Below are positions 1 through 6,445 of a stretch of 6,445 bases of DNA, piece after piece. A model generated the notes under the pieces. The model was given only the letters and a program-made list of their open reading frames with translations. It was not told the origin of the DNA and did no database searches. Source of the stretch: Nitrososphaerota archaeon (GTDB lineage Archaea > Thermoproteota > Nitrososphaeria > Nitrososphaerales > CADDZS01); contig DAHVAI010000312.1 in NCBI GenBank assembly GCA_027314685.1, positions 1 to 6,445 on the forward strand, read 5' to 3'. The translations under genes were made by a program, and so were the position numbers. Every line of letters begins with the position of its first letter. Position 1 is the stretch's first letter.

Positions 1-607
1 CGCTAGAGGACGGAACTTTGACTATTTTGAATCCTGCCATGGCAGCACTGGACGGGTTTGTACCGTGAGCCGAGTCGGGCACCAGCATTTCATCTTTGTT
101 CACGCCGCCACGATCTCGCAAGAATGACCTTGTGATAAGGGCACCTGCATACTCGCCTTGAGCACCGGCCGCAGGCGCTAGCGAAAACCTGTTCATCCCT
201 GTTACTTCACAAAGCATCCGTTCTAGCTCGTGTAGGATTTCGAGCGTCCCTTGAACAGTTGATTCATCTTGATATGGGTGCAAGTTAGCGATTCTGGCAT
301 CTCGCATTATCCGTTGAGATACCTTTGGATTGTATTTCATAGTACAACTCCCAAGCGGATACATGCCAAGATCTATCGCAAAATTCATCTGAGAAAGTCG
401 TACAAAATGTCGAACAACTTCTGGTTCTGATAATTCAGGCAATTTTGGAGGATCTGATCTCAACATGGACGCGGGAATGAGATTGCTGCAATCTCCTACT
501 TTTGCTTGGATGCTTGGGTCCAACTGAGGTAGTGAATATCCAATTCTGCCACTTCTTGATAACTCGATAAGGAGCGGCTCATCCCAAGTTGCTTGATGGA
601 ACACCAT
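1..607 (-). CDS. gcvPB: Glycine dehydrogenase (decarboxylating) subunit 2, N-terminal part (cut by window edge)
   Basis: This is the PLP-binding subunit of the two-subunit P-protein. With subunit 1 it decarboxylates glycine and passes the aminomethyl group to the lipoyl arm of H-protein in the cytoplasm. The ATG at 607-605 directly follows the gcvPA stop (TAAATG), and 202 codons are present before the left edge. The N-terminus reads MVFHQATWDEPLLIELS, the usual opening of this family. Family motifs are visible at residues 83-94 (YPLGSCTMKYNP), 110-120 (HPYQDESTVQG), 144-152 (APAAGAQGE) and 177-193 (PDSAHGTNPSSAAMAGF). The complete family protein is usually about 480-520 residues, so over half is missing, including the lysine that binds PLP; its presence cannot be checked here. 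A purine-rich GGAG at 623-620 inside the end of gcvPA could serve as ribosome binding site, but it is 12 bases from the start, so translational coupling is likely. The frame is open throughout. Confidence 0.96.
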   Translation of the reverse strand, partial: MVFHQATWDEPLLIELSRSGRIGYSLPQLDPSIQAKVGDCSNLIPASMLRSDPPKLPELSEPEVVRHFVRLSQMNFAIDLGMYPLGSCTMKYNPKVSQRIMRDARIANLHPYQDESTVQGTLEILHELERMLCEVTGMNRFSLAPAAGAQGEYAGALITRSFLRDRGGVNKDEMLVPDSAHGTNPSSAAMAGFKIVKVPSSS

Positions 608-1984
608 TTATGATCCGCTCTCCAAGATCTTCAAGCTAGAAATTAGATGTTCAACATTTGTCAAGGTGTGAATTTCGCTGAATGAGAAAAGGGAGATTCT
701 TGAAAGATCTGCGTAAAATCTGCCAAGCGGTAGACCTCCTAGAATATTAAATTCTATGAGTCTTCTAGAAAGATTAGAAGAATCGATTCCGGTTCGAAGA
801 CTTAGGTCACCAAAAAAAGAACCCTTGAAAAACGGTCCGTCGAGCCTTTCCTCTTCAACACGTTTCAAAGCATAGTGTGATTTTGTAACTATGTTTTCTC
901 CGATTTCTTTGATTCCTTTTGGGCCCATGCTTGCGAGATAAATGCTAACTGCGAGTGCGAACAAAGCTTCATTCGTGCAGATATTTGACGTGGCATATTC
1001 TCTTCTGATGTGTTGCTCTCGAGTTTGGAGGACCATTGTGTATCCGCGCCTTGATCCATCTTTGGATAGCGTTGCACCGATGAGTCTTCCTGGCATCTGC
1101 CTCAGAAGACTAGGTTCCTCTCTGGTTGCGAAGATCCCCATCATCGGGCCCCCAAAGTTCGGATAGAGGCCCAAAGGTTGACCATCCCCAATAGCAATGT
1201 CAGTTCCGTATGACCCGGGTGGTCTGATTAAGCCAAGCGTAATTGGATTCACTCCCGCGATAACTAGGGTTTTTTTCGAATGACACAATTCTACAATTCG
1301 ATCGATGTCATCTTCTATGATTCCGAAGAAATTTGGATTCTCAAAGTACATCGCCGCAACGTCATTACCGAGTTTTCTCTCGAGATCTCCCATCATTATC
1401 TTACCTGATGAATCGTAATCTACAAGTTGAATATCGAGGCCCAGCGGCGAGACATATGTTCGCAGAACACCTACTCGTTCGGGAGAGACGTTCTTGCCGA
1501 CAAGCAGTCTTTTCCTCTTGTTGACTCTAAACGCCATTCTCCCAGCTTCTCCCAACGCTGTTGCCCAATCGTACAAGGAGCTATTCGCAACTTGCATCTC
1601 TGTCAACGCACAAATCTGACTTTGGTATTCAAACAGCCCTTGCAACATCCCTTGACTAATCTCGGGCTGGTATGGGGTATACGATGTATAGAACTCCCCG
1701 CGCCCCAAGAGCTCATCAATTATTGACGGAACATGATGGAGCCAGTTTCCTCCGCCGATAAAGTTGAGGTACTGCGGCGCAGACTTATTTTTTGATATCT
1801 TCGATGCCACCAAGTTTTCAAGTTCTACTTCACTAAGCGCTTTAGGCAGTCTTAACTCTCGTTTAAGGCGGACCGATTCCGGTATATCTGAAAAGAGTTC
1901 GGAAATGCTAGCTAAACCTAGTCTATCCAACATCACTTTGGAAATGATGTCATCAGAATTCGGAAGGAATTTATGAGGTGGCAT
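608..1984 (-). CDS. gcvPA: Glycine dehydrogenase (decarboxylating) subunit 1
   Basis: This is the non-PLP subunit of the two-subunit glycine decarboxylase (P-protein of the glycine cleavage system); it pairs with GcvPB encoded immediately downstream. The product has 458 residues, close to the usual 440-450. The start at ATG 1984-1982 fits the family N-terminus: FLPNSDDIISKVMLDRLGL leads into SISELFSDIP (residues 26-35). Other family motifs are FIGGG (75-79), HHVP (83-86), the YTPYQPEISQG stretch (102-112), ANSSLYDWATA (133-143), GDGQPLGLYPNFGGP in the second half, and RQMPGRLIGAT followed by QTREQHIRREYATSNICTN. The fold is that of PLP-dependent fold-type I enzymes, but this subunit does not carry the catalytic lysine. 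One oddity is Trp140 where I remember Gly being usual (YDGATA). Transcription probably starts from the TATA-like box at 2025-2033. Stop codon TAA at 610-608 abuts the gcvPB ATG. Confidence 0.97.
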   Translation of the reverse strand: MPPHKFLPNSDDIISKVMLDRLGLASISELFSDIPESVRLKRELRLPKALSEVELENLVASKISKNKSAPQYLNFIGGGNWLHHVPSIIDELLGRGEFYTSYTPYQPEISQGMLQGLFEYQSQICALTEMQVANSSLYDWATALGEAGRMAFRVNKRKRLLVGKNVSPERVGVLRTYVSPLGLDIQLVDYDSSGKIMMGDLERKLGNDVAAMYFENPNFFGIIEDDIDRIVELCHSKKTLVIAGVNPITLGLIRPPGSYGTDIAIGDGQPLGLYPNFGGPMMGIFATREEPSLLRQMPGRLIGATLSKDGSRRGYTMVLQTREQHIRREYATSNICTNEALFALAVSIYLASMGPKGIKEIGENIVTKSHYALKRVEEERLDGPFFKGSFFGDLSLRTGIDSSNLSRRLIEFNILGGLPLGRFYADLSRISLFSFSEIHTLTNVEHLISSLKILESGS

Positions 1985-2024
1985 CCTTCTAACAGGGACT
2001 TCCAGCAGAAAGCCGCATCATATG

Positions 2025-2033
2025 ATTAAAATT
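2025..2033 (-). promoter_or_regulatory. TATA-like box of the gcvPA-gcvPB operon
   Basis: On the minus strand the bases read AATTTTAAT, an archaeal TATA-like element. Its centre is about 45 bases upstream of the gcvPA ATG. With the usual archaeal spacing of about 25 bases to the start of transcription, the transcript would begin near 2003 and carry a leader of about 20 bases. Supported by sequence and position only. Confidence 0.5.
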
Positions 2034-2040
2034 CTTAACT

Positions 2041-2064
2041 GACTATTTGGTCTTTCAAACAGTC
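2041..2064. repeat. Imperfect inverted repeat, possible operator
   Basis: The arms GACTATTTG (2041-2049) and CAAACAGTC (2056-2064) are inverted copies matching at 8 of 9 positions, separated by 6 bases. The repeat lies 8 bases upstream of the gcvPA TATA-like box, which is a common position for an archaeal activator site, and about 70 bases upstream of the TATA-like box of the plus-strand gene. It is outside both predicted transcripts, so a DNA-binding dimer site is more likely than an RNA hairpin. A chance repeat cannot be excluded. Confidence 0.35.
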
Positions 2065-2130
2065 CTGACCATGGTGGTTGATTTCTAAACGCGATTAATT
2101 TCCTCGGATTTTGGTTAATGCATCGAAAGT

Positions 2131-2138
2131 CTTTAAAA
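2131..2138 (+). promoter_or_regulatory. TATA-like box of the ribophorin I-like gene
   Basis: CTTTAAAA preceded by the purine-rich CGAAAG resembles an archaeal TATA box with an upstream BRE. The centre is about 45 bases before the ATG at 2180, so transcription would begin near 2160 with a short leader. This placement argues against the in-frame TTG at 2111, which would lie upstream of its own promoter. Confidence 0.5.
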
Positions 2139-2179
2139 CTGATTTTGATATTCGCGTGCTTTATCGGTGCAGTAAGTTG

Positions 2180-3892
2180 ATGCGTTCTAGGAACGCCTTT
2201 TTGGTCATCCTCGTTTTGTTCTCCACAGTGGCGTTCTGTACATCTGGAAGCGGTTTGTTGCCACATGCAAACGCGTCGTCATCAGCAAGCGGCTACTCTC
2301 TTCTCAATTTGCAGACTTTCAATCAATATGGGCAATTCTCAATAAACGAAACCCTAACAGGTTCGAATAGTTCCACGCCACTTAGCTCGGTTACTTTTGG
2401 ATTTCCGGCTTCTTTCCAAAACCACCTTGTTTCTCCAAGCTCGTCTGCCAGCATCGGATCTTCGCCAATCGCAACTAATCGCTCTATCACGGTTTCGAAC
2501 GGAACGGTCTTTATTACTCTGAACTTTGCTCAAGACTTGGGAAGTAACTCAGAAGCCCAGCTGGGATTTTGGGTGCTCGATTCCTTGAAACCAGTGAACA
2601 CTACCGGTTACATCGCTCCTGCACTGACGAGCCCGTCGGTCAGCATTCATTTGGACATGATCAACAATACCATCAATTTTCCCGACGCAACGACTTACAT
2701 TTCGAATTCTACCACTTTACAGGCTGTGGGATTTACTTCGTCAAATACTTATGTTGAAACATCTTCATACAGCGGACAAATTCAGCATTGGACAAATACA
2801 TCAAGCAATGTAGAGCCCTCGATGAAATCAATCCCCATTAACATCTATTCATTGCCTTCAAGTACAGGGGCTCTGAATTTTACTTCGATAACAAGACAAA
2901 TCTCGATCAGCGCGAGTGGCCAAATCCTAGTTACAGATACCCTTGAGATTAGGAACTTGGGACTAAATACCATTTCTAGTCTAGCTTATACCCCGCTAAC
3001 CTCTTCGGAGAACGTCACTGCAGTACCAGCCAGGGAGCCGCCTCTGAGTAATTTTGGCATAATTGCTGTTACCGGGGGCCAGCTTGATCTAAATTCAACC
3101 AATCAGGCGATTCAGCCCGAAAGCTCAGAGACGTTAATCTATGAATACCCACTATCTTCGCACTACTGGAGTGTATCAAATGGCGTTTATACATTGACCA
3201 TACCAACCACTGTTCCTGTGGGAGGACTAGTGAATCAATTCAGGCTCTACTCCGCACAGGTACCTGGTATCGTCCTCATTGGTCAACAATTGTCTCTGAA
3301 CGGTAGTGGGACAATGCAAATAGGATCGGGAAGCACCAGCCTGAAATTCAGGGTGGGTGTTGCATCTGCTGCTGCTCAGGCTTTACCCGTCGCTTCAATA
3401 TTGTTTGTTGGTGTATTTGTCGCAGGTCTGATATTCCGACCGAGGTCAGAAACAGGAGAAGATATTGGGACAACTTTTGACAGCATGATTCGGACTATTG
3501 AGGACAAAGTATCGAGCACAAATGACTTGTTATCCGAATTAAGATCGAAAGGATCATCCATCGGAAGAAACGAACTAGCTGTAGTAAGATCGCGAATTGA
3601 TGATGTAAGAACCAAGACAAACTCCAGGTTAGGCAGTTTGCGATCTCAGCTTCCGGGTTCAGTTACGACAGCTGTTCAAGCAGGGATCAACGAAATCCTA
3701 GCCATCGACAGGGATTTCGATCGCATAGTGCGAGATATTCTGAACAGTTACGATCAATACGCTTCAAAACGAATGAAAGATGAGACTTTCTCGAGAGTTC
3801 AGCAGAGCGACTCGAGAAAACTTCAGAGCATAACGAATTCATTAATTGATAGGGCTCACGACATACGTGAAGAATACGAAAGCGAAAGATAG
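2180..3892 (+). CDS. Ribophorin I (OST1)-like type I membrane protein
   Basis: The ATG at 2180 gives 570 residues and places a signal peptide at the N-terminus: Arg2 and Arg4, hydrophobic core 6-19 (AFLVILVLFSTVAF), likely cleavage after ANA (30-32). An in-frame TTG at 2111 would bury it. Residues 33-401 form a beta-rich, Ser/Thr/Asn-rich ectodomain with 12 N-x-S/T sequons. One transmembrane helix follows (402-419, ALPVASILFVGVFVAGLIF), then an Arg-bounded 151-residue helical tail (420-570). Compared from memory with human RPN1, the order and sizes agree (signal, about 415-residue lumenal part, one helix, about 150-residue cytosolic tail). Short motifs also line up in order: FAQDLG and VLDSLKP (116-138), TSITRQISIS (235-244), the Y323-L339 stretch YPLSSHYW...NGVYTL, and KRMKDETF (530-537). 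RPN1 is a non-catalytic subunit of eukaryotic oligosaccharyltransferase; a role beside archaeal AglB is inferred. Part of the juxtamembrane lumenal region of RPN1 is shorter here. The alternative is an unrelated archaeal surface protein of similar layout. Gene-ness is certain; the family call is moderate. Confidence 0.65.
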   Translation: MRSRNAFLVILVLFSTVAFCTSGSGLLPHANASSSASGYSLLNLQTFNQYGQFSINETLTGSNSSTPLSSVTFGFPASFQNHLVSPSSSASIGSSPIATNRSITVSNGTVFITLNFAQDLGSNSEAQLGFWVLDSLKPVNTTGYIAPALTSPSVSIHLDMINNTINFPDATTYISNSTTLQAVGFTSSNTYVETSSYSGQIQHWTNTSSNVEPSMKSIPINIYSLPSSTGALNFTSITRQISISASGQILVTDTLEIRNLGLNTISSLAYTPLTSSENVTAVPAREPPLSNFGIIAVTGGQLDLNSTNQAIQPESSETLIYEYPLSSHYWSVSNGVYTLTIPTTVPVGGLVNQFRLYSAQVPGIVLIGQQLSLNGSGTMQIGSGSTSLKFRVGVASAAAQALPVASILFVGVFVAGLIFRPRSETGEDIGTTFDSMIRTIEDKVSSTNDLLSELRSKGSSIGRNELAVVRSRIDDVRTKTNSRLGSLRSQLPGSVTTAVQAGINEILAIDRDFDRIVRDILNSYDQYASKRMKDETFSRVQQSDSRKLQSITNSLIDRAHDIREEYESER

Positions 3893-3975
3893 AACGAATT
3901 TGTGAGCAAAGGCCCTAGAAAGATTCAATAGGCTAACGCCTAAACTTGTGACAGTCCTCAGAAGTGTGGTGAAAT
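3893..3975 (+). promoter_or_regulatory. Gap upstream of alaS: small inverted repeat, weak TATA-like box, ribosome binding site
   Basis: This 83-base gap contains a perfect 5-bp inverted repeat, TAGGC (3929-3933) and GCCTA (3938-3942), with a 4-base loop. It has no T-tract after it and so is not a convincing archaeal terminator. CCTAAACTT at 3939-3947 is a weak TATA-like candidate for alaS. GGTGA at 3968-3972 matches the Shine-Dalgarno core and lies 3 bases before the ATG. Whether alaS has its own promoter or is co-transcribed with the upstream gene cannot be decided here. Confidence 0.3.
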
Positions 3976-6445
3976 ATGCCTCAAGAGAAGGAGCTGTTGA
4001 GGAGAAGATTCTCCGCGGACCCAGATAAGTATTATAGAGTCGCGCTGTTTGAGGATTTGGGATATGTTCGAAAACAATGCCCAAAATGTGGTGGATTCTT
4101 CTGGACTCTGGACCAGGACAGAAACAACTGCCCTGAACAACCTTGCCAGGAGTATGAATTTCTAGGATCTCCAGCGACTACAAAAAGATTCAGCTATGTT
4201 ACGGCATGGAATGCAGTAGCAGATTTTTTTAAGCGCAATAGACATGAAGAGCTAAGAAGATACCCGGTCGTCTGCAGATGGCGACCCGACCTTTTTTTCA
4301 CAATCGCTTCAATTGTCGATTTTCAGAGAATAGAATCAGGGCGAGTGATATTTGAACTCCCATACAATCCACTGGTCATTCCACAAATGTGTTTGCGATT
4401 CTCAGACATTGCGAATGTTGGCGTAACCGGAAGACACTATACTTCATTTTGTATGATAGGTCAGCACGCACTGGCTAACAGTCAAGGCTATTGGAAGGAC
4501 AAGTGCATCGAGCTAGATTTCAAGCTTCTGACCGAACAATTTGGATTCGACAAGAAAGAAGTCGTGTTTAAGGAGGATGTCTGGCTGGGGCCTGGCGCTT
4601 TCGGGAACAGCTTGGAATATTATGTCAAGGGCTTGGAACTAGGCAATGCTGTTTTCACCTCATTCGAAGGAACTCCTGAGAATTTCAAAGAATATCGCGA
4701 CAAGATAATCGATATGGGCGCGGGTTTGGAGCGATTTGTTTGGGCATCACAAGGGACATACAATAGCTATGATGCAGTTTTCCAAGAAGTTCTTGGAAAG
4801 CTACAGACACAATCAGATTTGATCTTGGCAACAGATAGTTCGCTGAATGAGTACTATAAGATGTCAGGCTCGCTGGATGTTGATCAATTCAAGGGTTCTG
4901 TGGATAGCTATCAGACAATTGCAAAGAAGCTCGGGTTGGATGATTCCATTCTACGGAGAAAAGTGGAACCAGTTCGGGCAGTCTATTCTGTGGTTGACCA
5001 CGTAAGAACCCTGTTGTTTGCCATCTCGGATGGTATGTTGCCTAGCAACGTGGGAGGAGGATACAACCTACGAGTCATCCTTAGGAGGGCATTGGATTTT
5101 CTGAATGAATTCGGAATTAGTTCGACATTAGCTCAGATCGCACTTTGGCATGCTGAGTCTCTCAAATCAATGTACCCTGAGCTCCTAGAGAATGTGATTG
5201 ATGTAGAAAGAATACTCGAGGTCGAGGCGAAGAAATATGACAATACGAAGATAAGAGCTTCAAGAGTTATCGAAAGCTTGTCTAAGCGAAAGCAAGGTCT
5301 AGGTGTTGAAGAGCTTGCCAGACTCTATGACAGTGACGGTATCACTCCAGACACCCTTAAAAAATCCGGACTGAAAGTTGATATCCCTGCTGATTTCTAC
5401 GAACGAATAACTTCACGGCACATGTTACAAAGGGAGGAGAAACAAGAACAGACCTTCGAAGTTGGTCTAGTTCCGACGACGAAACTCATCTATTACGAAG
5501 ACAGTTCGCAAATTGAATTCGATGCAAGAGTTGAGAAGATATTTTCTGGAGGTTTTGTTGCCCTTTCTTCCACTGCATTCTACCCAAGAGGCGGAGGGCA
5601 GGAGCCTGATTTCGGCACACTAAATGGATTATCTGTTGACAACGTGATAAAGGTTGACGGTGTAGTCTTGCATCACGTAAAGGGTTCGGACCAATTACGT
5701 GAAGGTGATCTTGTAAAAGGCCTGATCGACTACAAGAGACGCTCCACTATAACCAGACATCACACCGCTACCCACATTGTTAATGGGGCTTGCAGAATTG
5801 TTCTCGGGCCTTGGGTATGGCAACACTCAGCGTTCAAGGATGTTGACATGGGACGATTAGATATCACTCACTTTGCGCATTTGACGCGCGAAAACATAAA
5901 AGAAATTGAAAGATTGGCCAACGAAATTGTGAGACGCGATCTTCCTATTATGATTCGTTGGATTCCCAGAATGGAAGCAGAACTGAAGTATGGGTTCCGC
6001 TTATACCAGGGTGGCGTTGCTCCAGTAAAAGACCTAAGGATTGTCAATATTGAAGGTTTCGATGTTGAAGCGTGTGGAGGTACGCACGTAAAGAATACTG
6101 GTGAAGTTGGCATTATCAAGATCACCAAGACTGAACGGGTGCAGGATGGAGTTGAGCGGTTAGAGTTCGTTGCCGGAAGCGTAGCTATTGAATTTGTGGA
6201 GGCACAAGAACTTCTTCTCTTGGAATCGGCTAGCAGGTTGGAAACTCCAATGGAAAAACTTCCAGCCACAATAAATCATCTGAAATCAGAAACAGAGATT
6301 TCCAAAAGAAACGCTAAACAGCTCGCAAAAAGACTCGTCGATATCATGTCTGCCGAAGTTCCGAAGCTTTCTTCCCCACTCAAAGGTGAGCTCAAGGTAT
6401 ATGTTTCTATGTTTGAGATTGGACTGGATTCGGATTATCACCTTT
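3976..6445 (+). CDS. alaS: Alanyl-tRNA synthetase, archaeal type (C-terminus cut by window edge)
   Basis: Charges tRNA-Ala with alanine in the cytoplasm and hydrolyses mischarged Ser- and Gly-tRNA-Ala. The ATG at 3976 is fixed because an in-frame TGA lies at 3970-3972. The window holds 823 codons; archaeal AlaRS is about 880-910 residues, so only the end is missing. Domains in order: an N-terminal four-cysteine, probably zinc-binding, module (Cys35, Cys38, Cys52, Cys57) typical of archaeal AlaRS; the class II catalytic core with motif 2 around RYPVVCRWRPDLFFT (95-109, Arg103) and motif 3 GAGLERFVW (248-256); the tRNA-recognition region with NVGGGYNLRVILRRA (358-372); the editing domain with FYPRGGGQ (535-542) and zinc ligands His596, His600, Cys700 and His704 (HHTATH, CGGTH); then a helical linker from about residue 735 and the first part of the C-Ala domain. 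All catalytic and editing motifs are intact. The reading frame runs through two T7 tracts without interruption. Confidence 0.98.
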   Translation, partial: MPQEKELLRRRFSADPDKYYRVALFEDLGYVRKQCPKCGGFFWTLDQDRNNCPEQPCQEYEFLGSPATTKRFSYVTAWNAVADFFKRNRHEELRRYPVVCRWRPDLFFTIASIVDFQRIESGRVIFELPYNPLVIPQMCLRFSDIANVGVTGRHYTSFCMIGQHALANSQGYWKDKCIELDFKLLTEQFGFDKKEVVFKEDVWLGPGAFGNSLEYYVKGLELGNAVFTSFEGTPENFKEYRDKIIDMGAGLERFVWASQGTYNSYDAVFQEVLGKLQTQSDLILATDSSLNEYYKMSGSLDVDQFKGSVDSYQTIAKKLGLDDSILRRKVEPVRAVYSVVDHVRTLLFAISDGMLPSNVGGGYNLRVILRRALDFLNEFGISSTLAQIALWHAESLKSMYPELLENVIDVERILEVEAKKYDNTKIRASRVIESLSKRKQGLGVEELARLYDSDGITPDTLKKSGLKVDIPADFYERITSRHMLQREEKQEQTFEVGLVPTTKLIYYEDSSQIEFDARVEKIFSGGFVALSSTAFYPRGGGQEPDFGTLNGLSVDNVIKVDGVVLHHVKGSDQLREGDLVKGLIDYKRRSTITRHHTATHIVNGACRIVLGPWVWQHSAFKDVDMGRLDITHFAHLTRENIKEIERLANEIVRRDLPIMIRWIPRMEAELKYGFRLYQGGVAPVKDLRIVNIEGFDVEACGGTHVKNTGEVGIIKITKTERVQDGVERLEFVAGSVAIEFVEAQELLLLESASRLETPMEKLPATINHLKSETEISKRNAKQLAKRLVDIMSAEVPKLSSPLKGELKVYVSMFEIGLDSDYHL

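Larger units (their letters stand above)
1985..2179. promoter_or_regulatory. Divergent intergenic region between gcvPA and the ribophorin I-like gene
   Basis: This 195-base AT-rich gap separates two genes transcribed away from each other, so it must hold both promoters. The elements I can see are a TATA-like box for each gene and one inverted repeat, listed separately. No small ORF or tRNA is evident, and I see no glycine-riboswitch-like structure; the gcvPA leader predicted from the TATA box is only about 20 bases, too short for one. Confidence 0.7.

Noticed and set aside
942..1976. Several open frames of 60-99 residues on the plus strand
   Set aside because: They are antisense to gcvPA, whose full frame is conserved; they lack recognisable motifs.
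2068..2075. Perfect 8-base palindrome ACCATGGT in the divergent region
   Set aside because: A single 8-base palindrome is expected by chance at this length and its flanks do not extend the symmetry.
2111..2179. Upstream extension of the membrane protein from an in-frame TTG at 2111 (593 residues)
   Set aside because: The extension would lie upstream of or overlap the TATA-like box at 2131-2138 and would put 23 polar or charged residues before an otherwise ordinary signal peptide beginning at the ATG 2180.
2222..2242. Lipoprotein signal (Cys20 in VAFC)
   Set aside because: The residue before the cysteine is Phe, which does not fit a lipobox, and a better cleavage site (ANA) lies further on at residues 30-32.
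4224..4298. Two T7 tracts in the sense strand of alaS (4224-4230 and 4292-4298), as possible archaeal terminators or frameshift sites
   Set aside because: The reading frame continues through both with conserved AlaRS sequence on each side, and such tracts within translated genes are ordinary Phe codon runs.
5868..6269. 133-residue open frame on the minus strand
   Set aside because: It lies wholly inside alaS, opposite the conserved editing domain, and its translation shows no recognisable domain.
1..6445. Functional link between the glycine cleavage operon and the Gly/Ser-editing activity of AlaRS
   Set aside because: The genes are on opposite strands with another gene and separate promoters between them; adjacency alone does not support a link.

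Overview
The window reads as a chromosomal segment of an archaeon, most likely of the phylum Nitrososphaerota (Thaumarchaeota) or a close relative. Three things point there. The alanyl-tRNA synthetase is plainly the archaeal type, with a four-cysteine N-terminal module followed by the CRWRPDLFFT and GLERFVW class II motifs. The P-protein of the glycine cleavage system is split into two subunits. TATA-like boxes sit at archaeal spacing upstream of the start codons. The phylum is inferred from remembered sequence similarity, not from a search. I see no mobile element, CRISPR array, tRNA or rRNA.

Layout. Bases 1-1984 (minus strand) carry a two-gene operon: gcvPA (complete, 458 residues) followed with no gap by gcvPB (first 202 residues, cut by the left edge). 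Bases 1985-2179 form a divergent intergenic region with a promoter for each side and an inverted repeat between them. Bases 2180-3892 (plus strand) encode a 570-residue secreted or membrane protein: signal peptide, about 370-residue beta-rich ectodomain with many N-glycosylation sequons, one transmembrane helix, and a 151-residue helical tail. Bases 3976-6445 hold alaS, whose last part (most of the C-Ala domain) lies beyond the right edge.

How the genes relate. gcvPA and gcvPB together make glycine decarboxylase, which works with the T, H and L proteins encoded elsewhere. alaS is an independent housekeeping gene. The middle gene is the notable one. Compared from memory, its architecture and a series of collinear motifs match ribophorin I (OST1/RPN1), an accessory subunit of the eukaryotic oligosaccharyltransferase that glycosylates proteins at the translocon. 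If this holds, the window contains an archaeal ribophorin I-like protein that could work with the archaeal oligosaccharyltransferase AglB/STT3 or with membrane-bound ribosomes. That functional reading is inference.
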